This document shows, in pieces, positions 1 through 12,427 of a stretch of DNA of 64,000 nt. The position numbers were made by a program, and so were the translations under genes. The number at the start of each line of letters is the position of its first letter. Position 1 is the first letter of the stretch. The notes beneath the pieces were generated by a model that saw nothing but the letters and a program-made list of their open reading frames with translations, was not told the origin of the DNA and ran no database searches. This DNA comes from Riptortus pedestris. Lineage: Eukaryota; Arthropoda; Insecta; Hemiptera; Alydidae. The stretch spans positions 79,642,501 through 79,706,500 of the forward strand of contig CM032229.1 in NCBI GenBank assembly GCA_019009955.1. Reading direction: 5' to 3'.

Positions 1-1672
1 TGATTAGTAAATTACACACTACCACTCAGCTATTTTATCATCCAAACTGTACCTATAAGGTAAAATTAACGATATAAATGCTATAAATCAGAAAATATTG
101 TTTTCTTTATTATAATATATATTGGTGAGAGCAAAATTTGAACAATCAAAATTAAGGAATAACGTTTAAGTAAGGAGAGAGAAAAATAGTTGGAGAAACA
201 CGATATATGATAAAGGTAGATGGCGTTATTTATGTTGTAAAGCTACCTCGGATGGATATGAACAATTTAGGCTGACTGTAGAGGGCGCTCGGAAAGGGAC
301 ATTTGTAATTAATGACTTCGGAAACACCTCTATCTCTCGCTTATTTCCAATTTCCCCTCTTTCACTAGAAAATCCAATTCTCAGCTTCTTTTTTTTGCTT
401 TTTTAATTTTTTTTTATTTTACATTTGCTAATTTTGCAGGAGCTTTCAATTATTTGAAAGCTATAGTACATATTTCTAACATTAAATCTCGGTTTGTACG
501 TGTTTCAAACAGTTAGGAATTAATTAGTAATTGAAATATCATCTATTAATATAAACGCTTCTAGCTGAGTTACTGTTTATATGTTTAAAAACGTGTTTGC
601 TAGTTGTTTATATACAAGCACTGTTCATGACAACTAGTTTTGTCAAATAAACTAGCAATGTTTCAGACCACCCATAAGAAGTTAAGCTTTGTAATTTCTT
701 ACATAGACAAACTTATAAAAATGTGTCTGCTAATAGAAAAGCTGATTGAGGTGATTTCAATAACACTGAAAAATAGTTTATTTTATTTGTTCTTTAAAAT
801 AAATCAGTTGATCAGTATATTAAAAATACCTAAATATACAAAAAAAATTCACAAAACTAAAACAACACACATACACGTAATTATTTGTTATTGTATATCG
901 GATTTAGCCCTTTTTTTCTAAAATATTTTATGGTTTTTATATTTCTGATGAGTTAGACTGCTGTTTGTATTACATTTAATGTTCTTTGTAAAAATTTATT
1001 TTTCATTCTGGTTTTCATATTGTGTTAATACATTTGGGTTTTTATGAAAAGTATCTTTTAAAAGACAAATCACCTTTGATGTCATGCCAATTACAAAAAT
1101 AAATAAACATTTGTTCCTTTCGTAACTAATTGTTAATGACAACTACTTTTGGAGTATGAATGTCACTGTAGTTTTAAAAATTGTATATAATAATTACCTA
1201 AATAATATTGTCCTATAAAAATGCCAAACTCATGAAAATAATAATTTTCACATATATGCATTCACTCATTTATAAATTATAAACATATATAAAAATGTCA
1301 GACGCGTTTTGTTTGTTTTCTAATATATCTTATCACATTGAAGGCGTTAGAGAGCAACCTATTGCTGCCACGCTTTTAGAACACAACACATTTTCCTCTT
1401 TTAATACATTATAATAATACATAAAGAAATAATCCTTGGGATAGGTATTACCACGGTTTTAAAGATGTAGCATTATACTAACTAGTGTTGACTGCCTAAT
1501 ATGGAAGCGATTAATATTCCAAATTAACCCTGATCAGGAGGTATTTCAGAGGAATACTTATAAGGAATGAAAATGATTACAGTTTTCTTGTCTTACTTGG
1601 TGGCATTGACATCTTCTGAGCACCAGTGTGCGGGCGACTTCCATAAAGCCATGAATTATATTTTATTAAACA
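1..1672. other. AT-rich stretch with no recognised gene
   Basis: No repeat family or coding sequence could be identified here. The open frame at 640-921 is A/T-rich, leucine/isoleucine/lysine-heavy and matches nothing I recognise. Confidence 0.5.
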
Positions 1673-2115
1673 CTAGCTAAGTTATCCGGCTTTGCCGGGA
1701 ATTCAAGTTACTAAATATCAAATTAAACATATTTTGCCACGTGCACGTAGGCCAAAAAAATCAATAGGAAACAAAATATGACGATTTTTTCATTTCATGC
1801 CTCCCTAACAACCCCTACGCCTGTTCGTTCCTAAAAATGTCAATATAGCTTATCGTCAAAAATACGGAGTTTCTCTGATTTCGATTTAGTCTTTCGTGTC
1901 TTATAGCATCGTTGACCTCTTCTGTAATTTTTCGTGAATAACTCATTTATACTTCGTTATACGGCAAAAGTGCATATGACAAAAGGTACTTTAAATAAAC
2001 AAATTTTGTTCTGTGCACGTTTGCCAAAAATTGAATAGGTTACAGAATACCGCGATTTTATATTTCAGACCTCACTTATAACCCCACTCTTGTTCATACC
2101 TTGAAATTCTTCGTT
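1673..2115 (-). mobile_element. Helitron 3' end fragment, minus strand
   Basis: Read on the minus strand, the fragment ends in a perfect hairpin CCCGGCAAAGCCGGG, then about 11 bases, then CTAG, followed by T. A 3' hairpin just before CTRR with a following T is the canonical Helitron 3' terminus. Two internal blocks (around 1735-1825 and 2010-2095) are reverse complements of the block with TTTCSTATTGGTTTTTCGG-like text seen in the complete Helitron at 42747-43263. The 5' end was not found, so this is probably a truncated non-autonomous copy; the upper boundary is approximate. Confidence 0.6.
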
Positions 2116-2366
2116 ACCGGGCTCGAACAAACATCGCTTTCCACCAAAATATATCTGTTAACATTGGGTCATTACTAAATTATATGTTGCATTTGTTCAA
2201 ACCTCCACTCTTTATAGTGTTTGTAATATTTTGAATAGTGGATGTTGAAAATATCATTTCTGTTTTGTTTTTTTACATAGGAAAAAAATATATTAGTGGA
2301 TACCTATATCACGATGGTGGATGTTGAAAATATCAAATCTGTTTTTTTTGTTGGTTTTTTACATAG

Positions 2367-2595
2367 TAAAGGGGCTCAGGTTAGCCATGTGAGTTAAAGC
2401 GGCCTTTATTTCACTTTGTAAACCTAGAGTGGTGAGTTCGATTCCCGCCTGGGCAATAGGAATTTATTTAGTGACGGAATTTATTAAATAAGATCCTTAG
2501 TCCCACCCTGGCCTGAAAGGGTGGTAACCTGTAGATAACTCGTCCTAATTAGCCTTAGTTGCAAAAAGTGGACGTCAATAAATAATTTAATTTAA
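2367..2595 (+). mobile_element. tRNA-derived SINE, family 1, copy with target duplication
   Basis: The 5' part resembles a tRNA, with an A-box-like TTAGCCATGTGAGTT near 2381 and a good B box, GAGTTCGATTCCC, at 2434-2446. A conserved tRNA-unrelated body follows, containing the TGGTAACCTGTAGATAAC text, and it ends in an A/T-rich tail after GTGGACGTCAATAAAT. A perfect 9-bp direct repeat, TTTACATAG, lies at 2358-2366 and 2596-2604, as expected for LINE-driven insertion. The same family recurs at 33880, 41794, 42025, 45302, 48198 (-), 61648 (-) and as a remnant at 18776 (-). SINEs of this type are transcribed by RNA polymerase III from the internal boxes. Confidence 0.85.
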
Positions 2596-2604
2596 TTTAC
2601 ATAG

Positions 2605-5600
2605 GAAAAAAATCTTAATTTTGTTCGTTTTAATATGATTAATCCTGAGTATTGGTCAAATCGAGTTCAATTGTATTATAAATAACCACTCTGGAATTAC
2701 TATTTTAATAAACAGACATGGAATGATAATGTAGTTATCTAAATATGTGATTTATTCTCTGATAACAAGGCAATGATAACCTCCAACCTACGATTATGAG
2801 TTTCCTCTTTCTCGATAAAAAAAAACTTTCTATTAGTGTAGATAGTATTCATATACATTTTTTTTCGGGAGAAATTACGTCAACTTCATTAGTAAAAGCT
2901 GTTTGAAAGTAGAATGCCAGTGGGATAAAGAGGTATATTACAAAAGGACCAATTTAGCGCCATTATACTAATAGATAATTTTCTTGTTCTAAAAAGCTAT
3001 ATTAGTAGAACATATCCTTTAGCAGCTATTACAGTCATTAGGAGGATAAAAAAGGAAGGTTTCCGTGTCCGGCGCGATGCAGAACATTAGCCCCGAGCTA
3101 CATTTGCATATGTATGGGCAGAGGCGCTCCTCAACGCAATTTTACCCAGAGCATTTTCTTATTCCAGCCCTTTCTCAAAGGCCCGGCCCACTTAGCTCTT
3201 AAGTGCCCTGCCTTTGAGATCTATATCTTTGCTGGCCCCTTCCAAGAGTGATAATTCACCTAACAGATAGGATAAAGTGAAATAACAGTGATACTAAATG
3301 TCTTATCGGCTTTACAGCAATATTCTGCTACTGAACTAGAGATGAAACAGTAACTTACAGCGTATTCCTGGTTCATACAAGTATTAGATACAAATATTAT
3401 TTTACCAATGTATTATTTATTCCCAGTAGTCCTTGCTCGTTTGAGACATGACCATTTACGGAAAACACACAGACACCACATGACTAGGACCCACAAGACC
3501 GCAGACTAATAACCCACAAGACCTTACCCACCAACTTATCAGAACTACTACACGACAACACCGCATAAATTACAAAAATCATGAAACACCTGAAAGACAC
3601 ACACATCTACAACCAGAATTAACATTAAATAATTAAACATTAGACTAGAATAATATCCACTGGAGAAATAAAAAATAACCGAACTTTTACCTACGACTGT
3701 AGATTTAGTAACCTTTATATTTTGTTTTTATAAGGTGGCTTTACCAAAACTATTTTTTTTTAATAAGAAAATGTGTGAATCGCTTAAATTGCGACATACC
3801 TAAATAAATAAATATTTATACTTATACGAGCTACTTTGGGAAAAAGGAACTCGATACCATATAATCCTAATCAAATCAGAAAACCATTATTTTAACTTGC
3901 TAATTTGATATACTATTTTATAATTCTTTAAGTAATTTTTTTGTGCAATGATGATAATCATAGTTCATGCATGGAAGAAAAACAACCAAGGCTAGGAAAT
4001 ATATTGTAATGTTTAGTGAGCAGTCTACCCATTGATGTTCTTCGTTCAATCTTCATGGAGTAATAGATATCCTATGAGAAAGTAGATTTCTTGTTCATCG
4101 AACCATTAAAAACTTGATTTGATGTGACGAAGCTGAATCTGTGTACGTAAACACACTGCATTGTAAAATGCTCTTCAGTAATTTGATAAAGAACCGACTA
4201 AATTTTGCAAGATGATACAGCTTTGGGATTATGAAAACCCGAAAATCATTTGGAGACTGGCTTTAATGAATGGCTAACGTCCGAAGATTATAACGATCTT
4301 CAAAATATAAGGAATTAACCAAAATTTCGTTCTGTAATATCGTTCAATTTTTAGACCCTTGAAATATGTGTCGAGGTATAATGAAATTACTTCTAGAACA
4401 GCAATAATCCGTCATCGGCATGTATAAATTAGAACTGTTTCCGTTTAAATTTAAAGAATGGCTTTAACAAGCAGTAAACAATATTTCTAACTTTCATTAC
4501 CACCCCCCCCCCTAAAAACAAATATTGACTAACATATGGATTTGACTTCCAAGAAAATCCTGAAAACTTAAACTGATAGTTGAAAATTAATGAATAGCAC
4601 TGTTATCAATAATTATTCCCATATAATATAAAGAACAAAATATGGCGCATAGTGATAACATTCATTTCCATAATATATAAAGAACAAAATTAATTAAACT
4701 AAAAAATGTTTATGATATTTATTCCGTTAATACACCTATAATAAATATTTATTCTCGTGAAGAGGAATACATTTTATTTGGAAACCGGACGTCAAAAATT
4801 TCAAATACATGAATGAAAATCGTTTTAGAACCACAAAATGTATTCTATACACAATTTACTCTTTAGATTTTTTTCCAACAAAACCAATGTTAACAAGGAA
4901 ATTTGATTGTACGTTTTGACTTCCAAATTATTTCCGCCCTTCTATCCTTGTTCAACAATGAAATTGCCATATAGCCTATGTTCTATCTTGGGATAGGCAA
5001 TTTCTATTTTTTATGTTGACTCAATAATATAAAACTTCTTCAAAATCCTTCTTATGTGTTTTTGTGAATGTATAAGAAAAGGGTTTTACAGAAAGACAAA
5101 ACTTCCTGTTGTTTGAAACCACTGTTTTTGTATGATGCGAAATGTGATAAAAATGTATTGTAATGTCATTACTGGCAAAAGATACAAACAATCTTTTTAT
5201 TCAAATTGCTACTCAATTGCCTCACGGTACTTACTAAGTATTGGATAATGGATAAATCATTATTTTAATCCCACACAGCTGTATATAATGTGGAAAGCGA
5301 ATTTGAATTTTGCAATACCACCGCCTTTCATGGGAAATTAAAACCAGGTAAAAATAAATTACAGCACAAGTGGTCGTTTGAAGGTCATCATCTAGCTTCC
5401 GAACTTCCGAAGGAAGAAGTTGGGTATAAAAGGGAAGAATGTTAAAACTTTATCTGTCGCGAAAATTCATAGAAAACAAAATAGACATTAAGTAAATAGT
5501 ATAAAGTTAGGTAAGCTTAGATTTATAGCGATTGGTATTTGTAGAGTGGAGAGGATTGCCGCTATAAATAAAGCCTTGTTCCACAGACTTCCATTCTAGA

Positions 5601-5818
5601 ATGGAATGTCTCAAGACGCCTTTATTAGATTACTTCCTCAGTCAGTGCCTTTATTGGATACCTTTAAACAACCATAATTATTCCAACCTTTAAAATGAAT
5701 GCTTCCTCGTTTATACTCTAATAAGTCAAATATCTACTACTAAACCAGAACCCAAGGATGTTCATATCTGCTTCCTTTAACTAAATAGGTGTTGGTTACA
5801 AAGTTGGCCTCGTAATTG
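2605..5818. other. AT-rich stretch with no recognised gene
   Basis: Mostly unassigned DNA. A locally GC-richer patch lies near 3060-3240 without an open frame. A short direct repeat around TATAAAGAACAAAAT occurs at about 4627 and 4676. No coding sequence or known repeat end was found. Confidence 0.45.
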
Positions 5819-5970
5819 TAGATTTCCCTTATGGGAAATCAGCTATTGAGGTAGTACTCATGAACGGCTTTTCCAAAGAATCTCTTCAAATGTCCATTGA
5901 TCCAACCCAGGAGATTACAATAATGAGGTCCGTTTAAAATTTTAAATATATATATATATATATATAATTT

Positions 5971-5985
5971 AAGTTAAAATATCTC
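5971..5985 (+). repeat. Left target-site duplication of the LINE fragment
   Basis: AAGTTAAAATATCTC, 15 bases, identical to 6291-6305. The left edge is slightly ambiguous because the LINE tail also ends in AAG. Confidence 0.85.
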
Positions 5986-6290
5986 GGACCCGGAGGGATC
6001 AGATCAGGAACCAGCGGATCCGAGAGGACTTGGGAGCCTCAGCAGTTAGAGAATCCGTTGAACAGAAACAGCTTAGATGGTTTGGCCACCTATGCCATAT
6101 GCATGAAGACCGGGACCCTAGGAAGTTCTTTGAGGCCAGACCGACGGGAAGGCGACCTCGTGGCAGGCCGAGAATTACAGGGGCAGAATACATCTCCAGG
6201 CTTGGACATTGGACAGAACAGAGGGAAGGGTCTGAATGCCATGAGGTACCTCCACGCTGAAAGGCAGAAAGGAGGTAGCAAAAGAAGAAG
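5986..6290 (+). pseudogene. 5'-truncated LINE insertion encoding the extreme C-terminus of a reverse transcriptase
   Basis: Plus-strand translation gives a short segment with the pattern QLRWFGHLCHM, then RRPRGRPR, which is the typical tail of non-LTR retrotransposon reverse transcriptases (LRWFGH, several residues, then an Arg/Pro/Gly-rich RPRGRPR motif). The insert ends in an (AAG)n-like tail (AAAAGAAGAAG) and is bounded by a perfect 15-bp direct repeat, AAGTTAAAATATCTC, at 5971-5985 and 6291-6305. Only about 90 codons remain, so it is a dead-on-arrival copy inserted into a HINE element. The LINE clade cannot be fixed from so short a piece. Confidence 0.8.
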
Positions 6291-6305
6291 AAGTTAAAAT
6301 ATCTC
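6291..6305 (+). repeat. Right target-site duplication of the LINE fragment
   Basis: Identical copy of 5971-5985; the host HINE sequence (ATCTCCGTTTATATGAG) resumes through it. Confidence 0.85.
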
Positions 6306-6992
6306 CGTTTATATGAGTTGGATCCAAAAATTATATAGAACCAATCTTGTAATGCTAACCAAGCTTGTAACCAATAATGTTTTATAAATGTTGATAAATA
6401 CTTGTTTTCTCTATATTGAATATTAACCAGGATATTTCCATATTTTAGTTTTCGGCCACCAGCAAACCCCTACTCATGTCATATGTACTATAAGCTGTTA
6501 AATCATGAACCACTTCATTCCAATATTAAATACCGAATATGGTTTTCATTGAACTAATACTTTGTATGACACATGCTAATACTTCATATGATGACGACAT
6601 CAATAAGATTTCTCGTTCTTTACCCGAAAATGTTTATTTGATTTATACCTAGTCGATATTCAGACGTTTCATTCATCACTAAATGTCATTAGTATATATT
6701 GGCTGAAATTGGGCCAGGAATAAGAGGGGATTTAGAGGGGTGGGGTTCGTAAAGCGTCTGTCTTGCTAAAGTACTCGTAGTATAATCTTGTTGTTCTATA
6801 CATTGTCTCCTAACTCTAGTATTAAGCGTTTTTTGTTTCCAGACTTCATTGAACCCCTTTTTCTACTGATTGGATTTTTACATAAAAATTGAGAATATGT
6901 AGTGAGATGCGATCACTAGGGTGTCATACTACAGCACTTGGGCAGCATCTGCCTAGTTCACAAATCCCCTGCGTGATGAACTTTATTTTTAT

Positions 6993-7752
6993 TTTTTCAT
7001 CAGTATTCAGGTAAGAACATTATTTATTTACTTACTCTTTCCACATTTCGCTTTCCATATTCGATATCTGCCATATAATTGACTTCCTGTAAAAGTATCC
7101 CCTATATAAAGTATTAACATATATCCCCTTATCAGACAACTCATCTATAATAAATTAAATAACAATATTCCTGTATTTAATCAATATAATTAACACATTT
7201 TCTTTTTAAATGTCGAAAATTGGCATAATAATGGCAATAAGGGTTGTCAATTACTGTTATTAATTCATGAAATTTTCTTTTAGTCGTAATTCTCGATTTT
7301 GGTAATATATTACAGTTTACAGATTAAATGCTATCAATAAAGAACTGAAACTTGCTGTCTACTATACAACATCGACGTCCAGAAATCCAATGGAAAACGA
7401 TTTTGATGTCTTCATATCGTTTTTAATTACTATTATTTTCGTCATCAGTTAAGTTTAGACTTTTGTATAATTATAGTTTCTTTAAATCTTTTCATCACCA
7501 ATTTAGTATTTTTCATCTTGAATTTAGTTATTTCTTGAATTAACAAAACCTACGTCTTAACACTAGGCTCAGAATCGGACATTCACTACTTACACATTCA
7601 GATCTCATAAAGAGAACAACATTCTCCTACATGTACTCGCTGTAACAGAACACTGACAATTAAATATTTCATGACGGTTTGCAGACTACGAGAACATATT
7701 AACATATTGAATGACTTCCACGAACTATTTTAACAAAAAGTAGCCCACATTT
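6993..7752. other. AT-rich stretch with no recognised gene
   Basis: No open frame of note and no repeat end recognised between two HINE copies. Confidence 0.45.
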
Positions 7753-8390
7753 TAGCAGATTTCCCTAAAGGGAAATCAGCTATTGAGGTCGTACTCATGA
7801 TGCGAGTTTCGAAAAATTACTTCAAACGTCCATCGATCCTACCCAGGAGATGACGAAAATGAGGTCCGTTCAAAATTTTATATATATATATATATATTTG
7901 TCTGTTAAAGCTCTAGCGCTCGCAATGTTTGTTTAATCGTTACCAAACTCGGAATTTATCGTTTTATGTAAAAAGGAAGATCAAGTTCGTTAATGACTGA
8001 AATCGGACCAGTGGGAGGGGGAGGGTTTAGAGGGGGATTTTTGAAAATTCAAAATATCTCCGTTATTGTGCGTCGGATCGAATAATTGTATAGAATAAGT
8101 CTTATTGAAAATTAAATTTACTGTAAAAATTGTGTTTTATACATTTATTCTGTATCTTGAATATTAACCGAGATATTTGCATTTGTATTCTGCGTGTGGT
8201 CGGCAGGAGTCTGTTATGTTCGGAATTTCCGTCGAGAGCTCTGGCGGCCGTTTCTGTAACTATTCGTCCATCGTGAATAGGTTTAGAGGTTTCTTACTAC
8301 TACAGTTGTTATTGGGCAGATTTCTCTATTAAAAAACTTTACGTAGGAAATCTGCTTAGTTTACACAGCCCCTGCGTGACGGACTTTTTT
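7753..8390 (+). mobile_element. HINE/Helentron-like element copy B (near full length)
   Basis: Begins AGCAGATTTCCC within the 5' palindrome GATTTCCCTAAAGGGAAATC, followed by the GTACTCATGA motif, a short (AT)n core at about 7880-7897, the ATCGGACCAGTGGGAGGG motif, AAATATCTCCGTTA and AATATTAACCGAGATATTTGC. Near the 3' end comes the inverted copy of the start (GGAAATCTGCT), then a hairpin-forming CAGCCCCTGCGTGACGGAC and a T-run. This order (5' subterminal repeat, microsatellite, inverted subterminal repeat, 3' hairpin, insertion in T-T) is that of HINE/DINE-1-type Helentron derivatives. Confidence 0.75.
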
Positions 8391-9804
8391 GCTTTCTTAT
8401 TGTAATTGACATTTACAAGAAACTTTAAATTTCTACTCATTTCCTCTCATCGCAATTATATTTTTGATCTTTATGAAATTACTTACTTTTAATATCAAAT
8501 TCCTTAACTTTTTTTTATATTTTTAGATTTTTTTCTTATTATAAACTTTTACTTTTACGAATCTAAATAAATGATACTGAGTAAATAACATATGATGTAA
8601 ATAAATAACATAGCTTTGTAGCAGAGCTCATCACGTAAGTATTAAAAAATACCATAATTAAAATAAAATATTACTTATAAAATTCTTTTTACAATGCCCC
8701 CCCATAGTACTGCTCTTTACTGGCATGAATTGTTTAATGTAAATTATGTATACTTGTCAATAATGGTTTATTTTCTTTTGAGAACTCCATTAGAGTGAAA
8801 ATTGCTGGGTTTCCATCTAGCTCCTAACAACATCTCAATCCAAACACTGTTACATGATTGAAGTTCTACCACACGTTCCAGGAACCTCCCAATGAGAATA
8901 CTAAACAACGTCTTAAGATTTTACATCTTATCAGGAAATACCACCGAGATTGGGAAGTTTGTGTTCGAGGCCCGTCAAAACCAGGCTTGAGAAATTTACT
9001 TGGAGAAGATTAAATCTTATGAACTTCCTGCAAATAAAAGAAAATTACAAACTTAAAAAATAGAAAGTTCGTGACTTCTATTTGGCACACGAAGAAGCAA
9101 AAACTTGACTCAATAATTGATGTTTTACAAAATTTCTGAAGGAAGACCTAAATTCAGATGATTTAAAAGTGCCATTCATTGGGAATCAAAACCTGCATCA
9201 CAAAACAAATTATGTAACATCTGCACTCTTTAACAACTCTTATTATCCGGGGAGACCTTTCGTGGCTTTTCTGTGCACTGTAACATATCAATACACATAT
9301 TTAGTAAATTATTCAGAATTTATTATTGAAAAAGGATAAACACTCGCTGATCATGAGTATAAAGAAAAACTTATTCCCAGAAAACCTTTGATAAATCAAA
9401 TCAAAGGAAAAAATATAAAAATACAAATGATATCACAAATTACAAAAACCTTAAGAATAAGATTATAAACCTTTTTAGAGAATAAAATGGAACCTGAAAA
9501 GTGGTGAAAACCGGTAAACTTACCGGCCTAGAGATAAATATTCTGATAAAAAATAAGACTCTGTAGATATTAGAAATGAACGATTAATTTTACTAGACCA
9601 GAACTGACTTTTGTAGAAAGAGGATTCTTTATAAGCACGAATGATGGAAATTGTCAATTTTTAGTGGGCAACTCTTATATATTTAAAAGGAAGCTGAATG
9701 TATAAAATGGTACCAAAAAAAGTTCGGAAGCCGGTAGTAGTAGAAATGTCATATCCAACTAATAACGTGACAAATTTATTAAAATTATTTATTATTATCA
9801 AAAA

Positions 9805-9808
<4 letters not shown>
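8391..9808. other. AT-rich stretch with no recognised gene
   Basis: No gene, RNA or repeat family recognised. Confidence 0.45.

Positions 9809-9855
<47 letters not shown>
9809..9855 (+). repeat. (TA)n microsatellite
   Basis: Uninterrupted TA dinucleotides directly abutting a perfect inverted repeat. The open frame across it is a low-complexity artefact. Confidence 0.95.
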
Positions 9856-9856
<1 letters not shown>

Positions 9857-9857
<1 letters not shown>

Positions 9858-9974
9858 GAATTTTCTTCAGAGCTATAACAAAAAAAAATGATATCTAATA
9901 ATGGAATTAAATATTTTAATTTAATTCCATTATTAGATATCATTTTTTTTTGTTATAGCTCTGAAGAAAATTCT
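9857..9974. repeat. Perfect 56-bp inverted repeat with 6-nt loop
   Basis: The left arm (9857-9912) begins AGAATTTTCTTCAGAGCTAT and is the exact reverse complement of the right arm (9919-9974), including a nine-base A run matched by a nine-base T run. Only six bases separate the arms. As RNA it would form a stable hairpin; as DNA, a cruciform. No transposon ends were recognised, and it lies directly beside an (AT)n tract. Confidence 0.95.
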
Positions 9975-10909
9975 CGTTGGAAGCAGAGGTAAATGCTAGA
10001 GTTAAAACCTTTATAGGCTTTTAGTTCTATTTAGAAAAATCTATTTTGTTATAAAACGTTAAGTATTAATAGGATAGCGATCGATTAGCGTATTTAGGTT
10101 AAATATACTTAATTAAAATAATTTAATATTTTAATAATACAAAGTATTAATTTTAATAATTACTGTGGCTTTGAGATAGACTATAGTTGTACTAATTAGA
10201 AGGAAAGGACTACTTGGAAAGGCCAGAAAACCAATAGTTTATTTAGCCAACAAATATCTCTTTCAGAATCATCGAGGCAAACCACTGTCGCCACTGGCTC
10301 ATTTGGAAGGAACCACAGTCCACAATACCATAGATCTAATAGGGCTTTTCAACTTGCCCCAGTATTGATCCAGCATTAAGTACCTCTTTCAATTTATTTT
10401 ATTAACTCCAATTGTAGTTGATATTAATTCATTTGATGATAATGCACATCCATTCCATCTTCATATAATTTTAATGAATTTGTCACGTTATAATTGGATA
10501 AAAAGAAATTTCGTTATACTGTAGAAGTTTCTTAAAACTGCAGTAACATTAACACAGTTTATTACAAAAAAAACGTAAATACTATAGGCCACTTACCCTT
10601 TTAGTGAACAAGTGTTTTGAGGAATGTGAACTTTGATTCTTTTTATGGAAAGTCTTGGAGTATCAAGGAACCTGATTATGAAATTCCTGGAATCTACTAA
10701 AGGTATCTTTATGAAAACTAAGATAGAACACGCAAAACACGGGGCCCTATTTTTACCTTACTGTCCTTTGTAATCTTATTTCACTAGCCATCAATTTAGA
10801 AGGAAGTATTCTTGATTTTTAAGTAAGTCGAATTTGGTACTTATGGATTTTAATAGGTAGCCACTTTGTTGGATATGGCATTTCTACTACTACAAGCTTC
10901 AGCACTGTT
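9975..10909. other. AT-rich stretch with no recognised gene
   Basis: No coding sequence or repeat family recognised. Confidence 0.45.
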
Positions 10910-11021
10910 AGATTTCCCTGAAGGGAAATCAGCTGTTGAGCTCGTACTCATGACGCGATTTTCGACGAATTTCTTCAAATGTCCATCAATCCTACTCTGG
11001 AGTTGAAATGAGGTCCGTCAA

Positions 11022-11079
<58 letters not shown>

Positions 11080-11550
11080 CTGTTAACACTCTAGCGTTCG
11101 CAATTTTTGTAATACGTCACCAAACTCGGTATTTACTCGTTTTATGTATACAGAAAAATCAAGTTCATTAACGGCTGAAATCGGACCTGTGGGAGGGGGG
11201 TTTAGAGGGAGGGGATTTCGGACATTCGAAATATCTCCGTTAGTATACGTCGGATCCAATCCACCAGTCGGATCAAAACAATCTTATTGCGTATTAAATT
11301 TACTATAAATATTGGTATATACATTTATTCTCTGTCTTGAATATTAACCGAGATATTTGTATTTTTATTATGTGTATACCGATAACGGACGAGATGAGGT
11401 CGACTAAGGTCGGTTCCTGTCGTTTTCGCCGAAAGCTAGTTCGGCCCCTTCCGTAACTGTTCGGCTCTTACATGGAGATTTCACTATTATATAACTTCAC
11501 GTGGCAATCTGTATAGTTTACGCAGCCCCTGCGTGACATACGTTTTCTAG
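10910..11550 (+). mobile_element. HINE/Helentron-like element copy C
   Basis: Same architecture as copy B: palindrome GATTTCCCTGAAGGGAAATC at the start, long (AT)n core at 11026-11075, GGACCTGTGGGAGGGGGG block, AAATATCTCCGTTA, AATATTAACCGAGATATTTG, and a 3' hairpin region GCAGCCCCTGCGTGACATAC. The inverted subterminal copy before the hairpin is weaker (GTGGCAATCTGTA). Confidence 0.7.
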
Positions 11551-11964
11551 TATCATTATGTACATACAGCTTCTTTTTTTATAAGTTACCCAATAAAAAC
11601 TGACAGTTTCCATCGTTCGTGCTTATAAAGAATCTTCTTTCTACGAAAGTCAGTTCTGGTATAGTAAATTTAATCGTGGAATTCTAATATCTATGGAGTC
11701 ATATTTTTCATCAGAAAATGTATCTCTTGGCCGGTAAGTTTAGGGGGTAGGAAGTAGTTACCTATGATTAATTTCTTTTAATTATACATACAAATCAAAG
11801 ATGCATAGGAAGATATATGAGTGGTAAAGTGTATTAGGTTATGTGAGGGTAGAGTTAGGTAAAGGGAGTAGTGAATTAGGAAGGGGCTAGGAGTGGAGGT
11901 GCTGTAGAGCTATAAAATATACAGGGATCGCCCACTGCGGAACTCCCAGCCCCTCTCCTACAAC
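11551..11964. other. Purine-rich block with TATAAAA-like motif
   Basis: Contains a G/A-rich stretch (about 11800-11910), then CTATAAAATATAC at about 11910, then a C-rich segment running into the (CT)n tract. The same order recurs elsewhere in the window (see findings). No open frame. Confidence 0.35.
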
Positions 11965-12079
11965 CTTTCTTTTCTTCTCTCTCATTATTTCCTACCTTTT
12001 CATCTCTTTCTCTCTTCTCTCTCTCTTCCTTCAATTCTACTTCCCTAATCTCTGCCTCTTTCTCTCTCTCCTTCTCTCA

Positions 12080-12134
<55 letters not shown>

Positions 12135-12160
12135 CCTCTCTCTCTCTCTCTCTCTCCCCC

Positions 12161-12195
<35 letters not shown>

Positions 12196-12216
12196 TCCTC
12201 TCTCTCTCTTCTCTCT

Positions 12217-12304
<88 letters not shown>

Positions 12305-12309
12305 TCTCT

Positions 12310-12348
<39 letters not shown>

Positions 12349-12383
12349 CCTCTCTCTCGTCTCTGTCTCTCTTTCTCCCTCTC

Positions 12384-12427
<44 letters not shown>

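Larger units (their letters stand above)
5819..6992 (+). mobile_element. HINE/Helentron-like element copy A, interrupted by a LINE fragment
   Basis: Starts with the family's 5' palindrome (GATTTCCCTTATGGGAAATC) followed by CAGCTATTGAGG, and runs to a short (AT)n at 5947-5966. The stretch between the (AT)n and the AAATATCTCCGTT motif is missing compared with other copies. A 305-bp LINE fragment (5986-6290) then intervenes, and the element continues to a degenerate 3' end (CCCCTGCGTGATGAACTTT). The 3' half belongs to a longer subfamily also seen at 38504-39469. Confidence 0.7.

Noticed and set aside
2371..2450. Possible tRNA gene
   Set aside because: SINE head; the same sequence recurs many times with the same body.
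9698..9898. 66-codon frame across the (TA)n tract
   Set aside because: Mostly Tyr-Ile repeats from the microsatellite.
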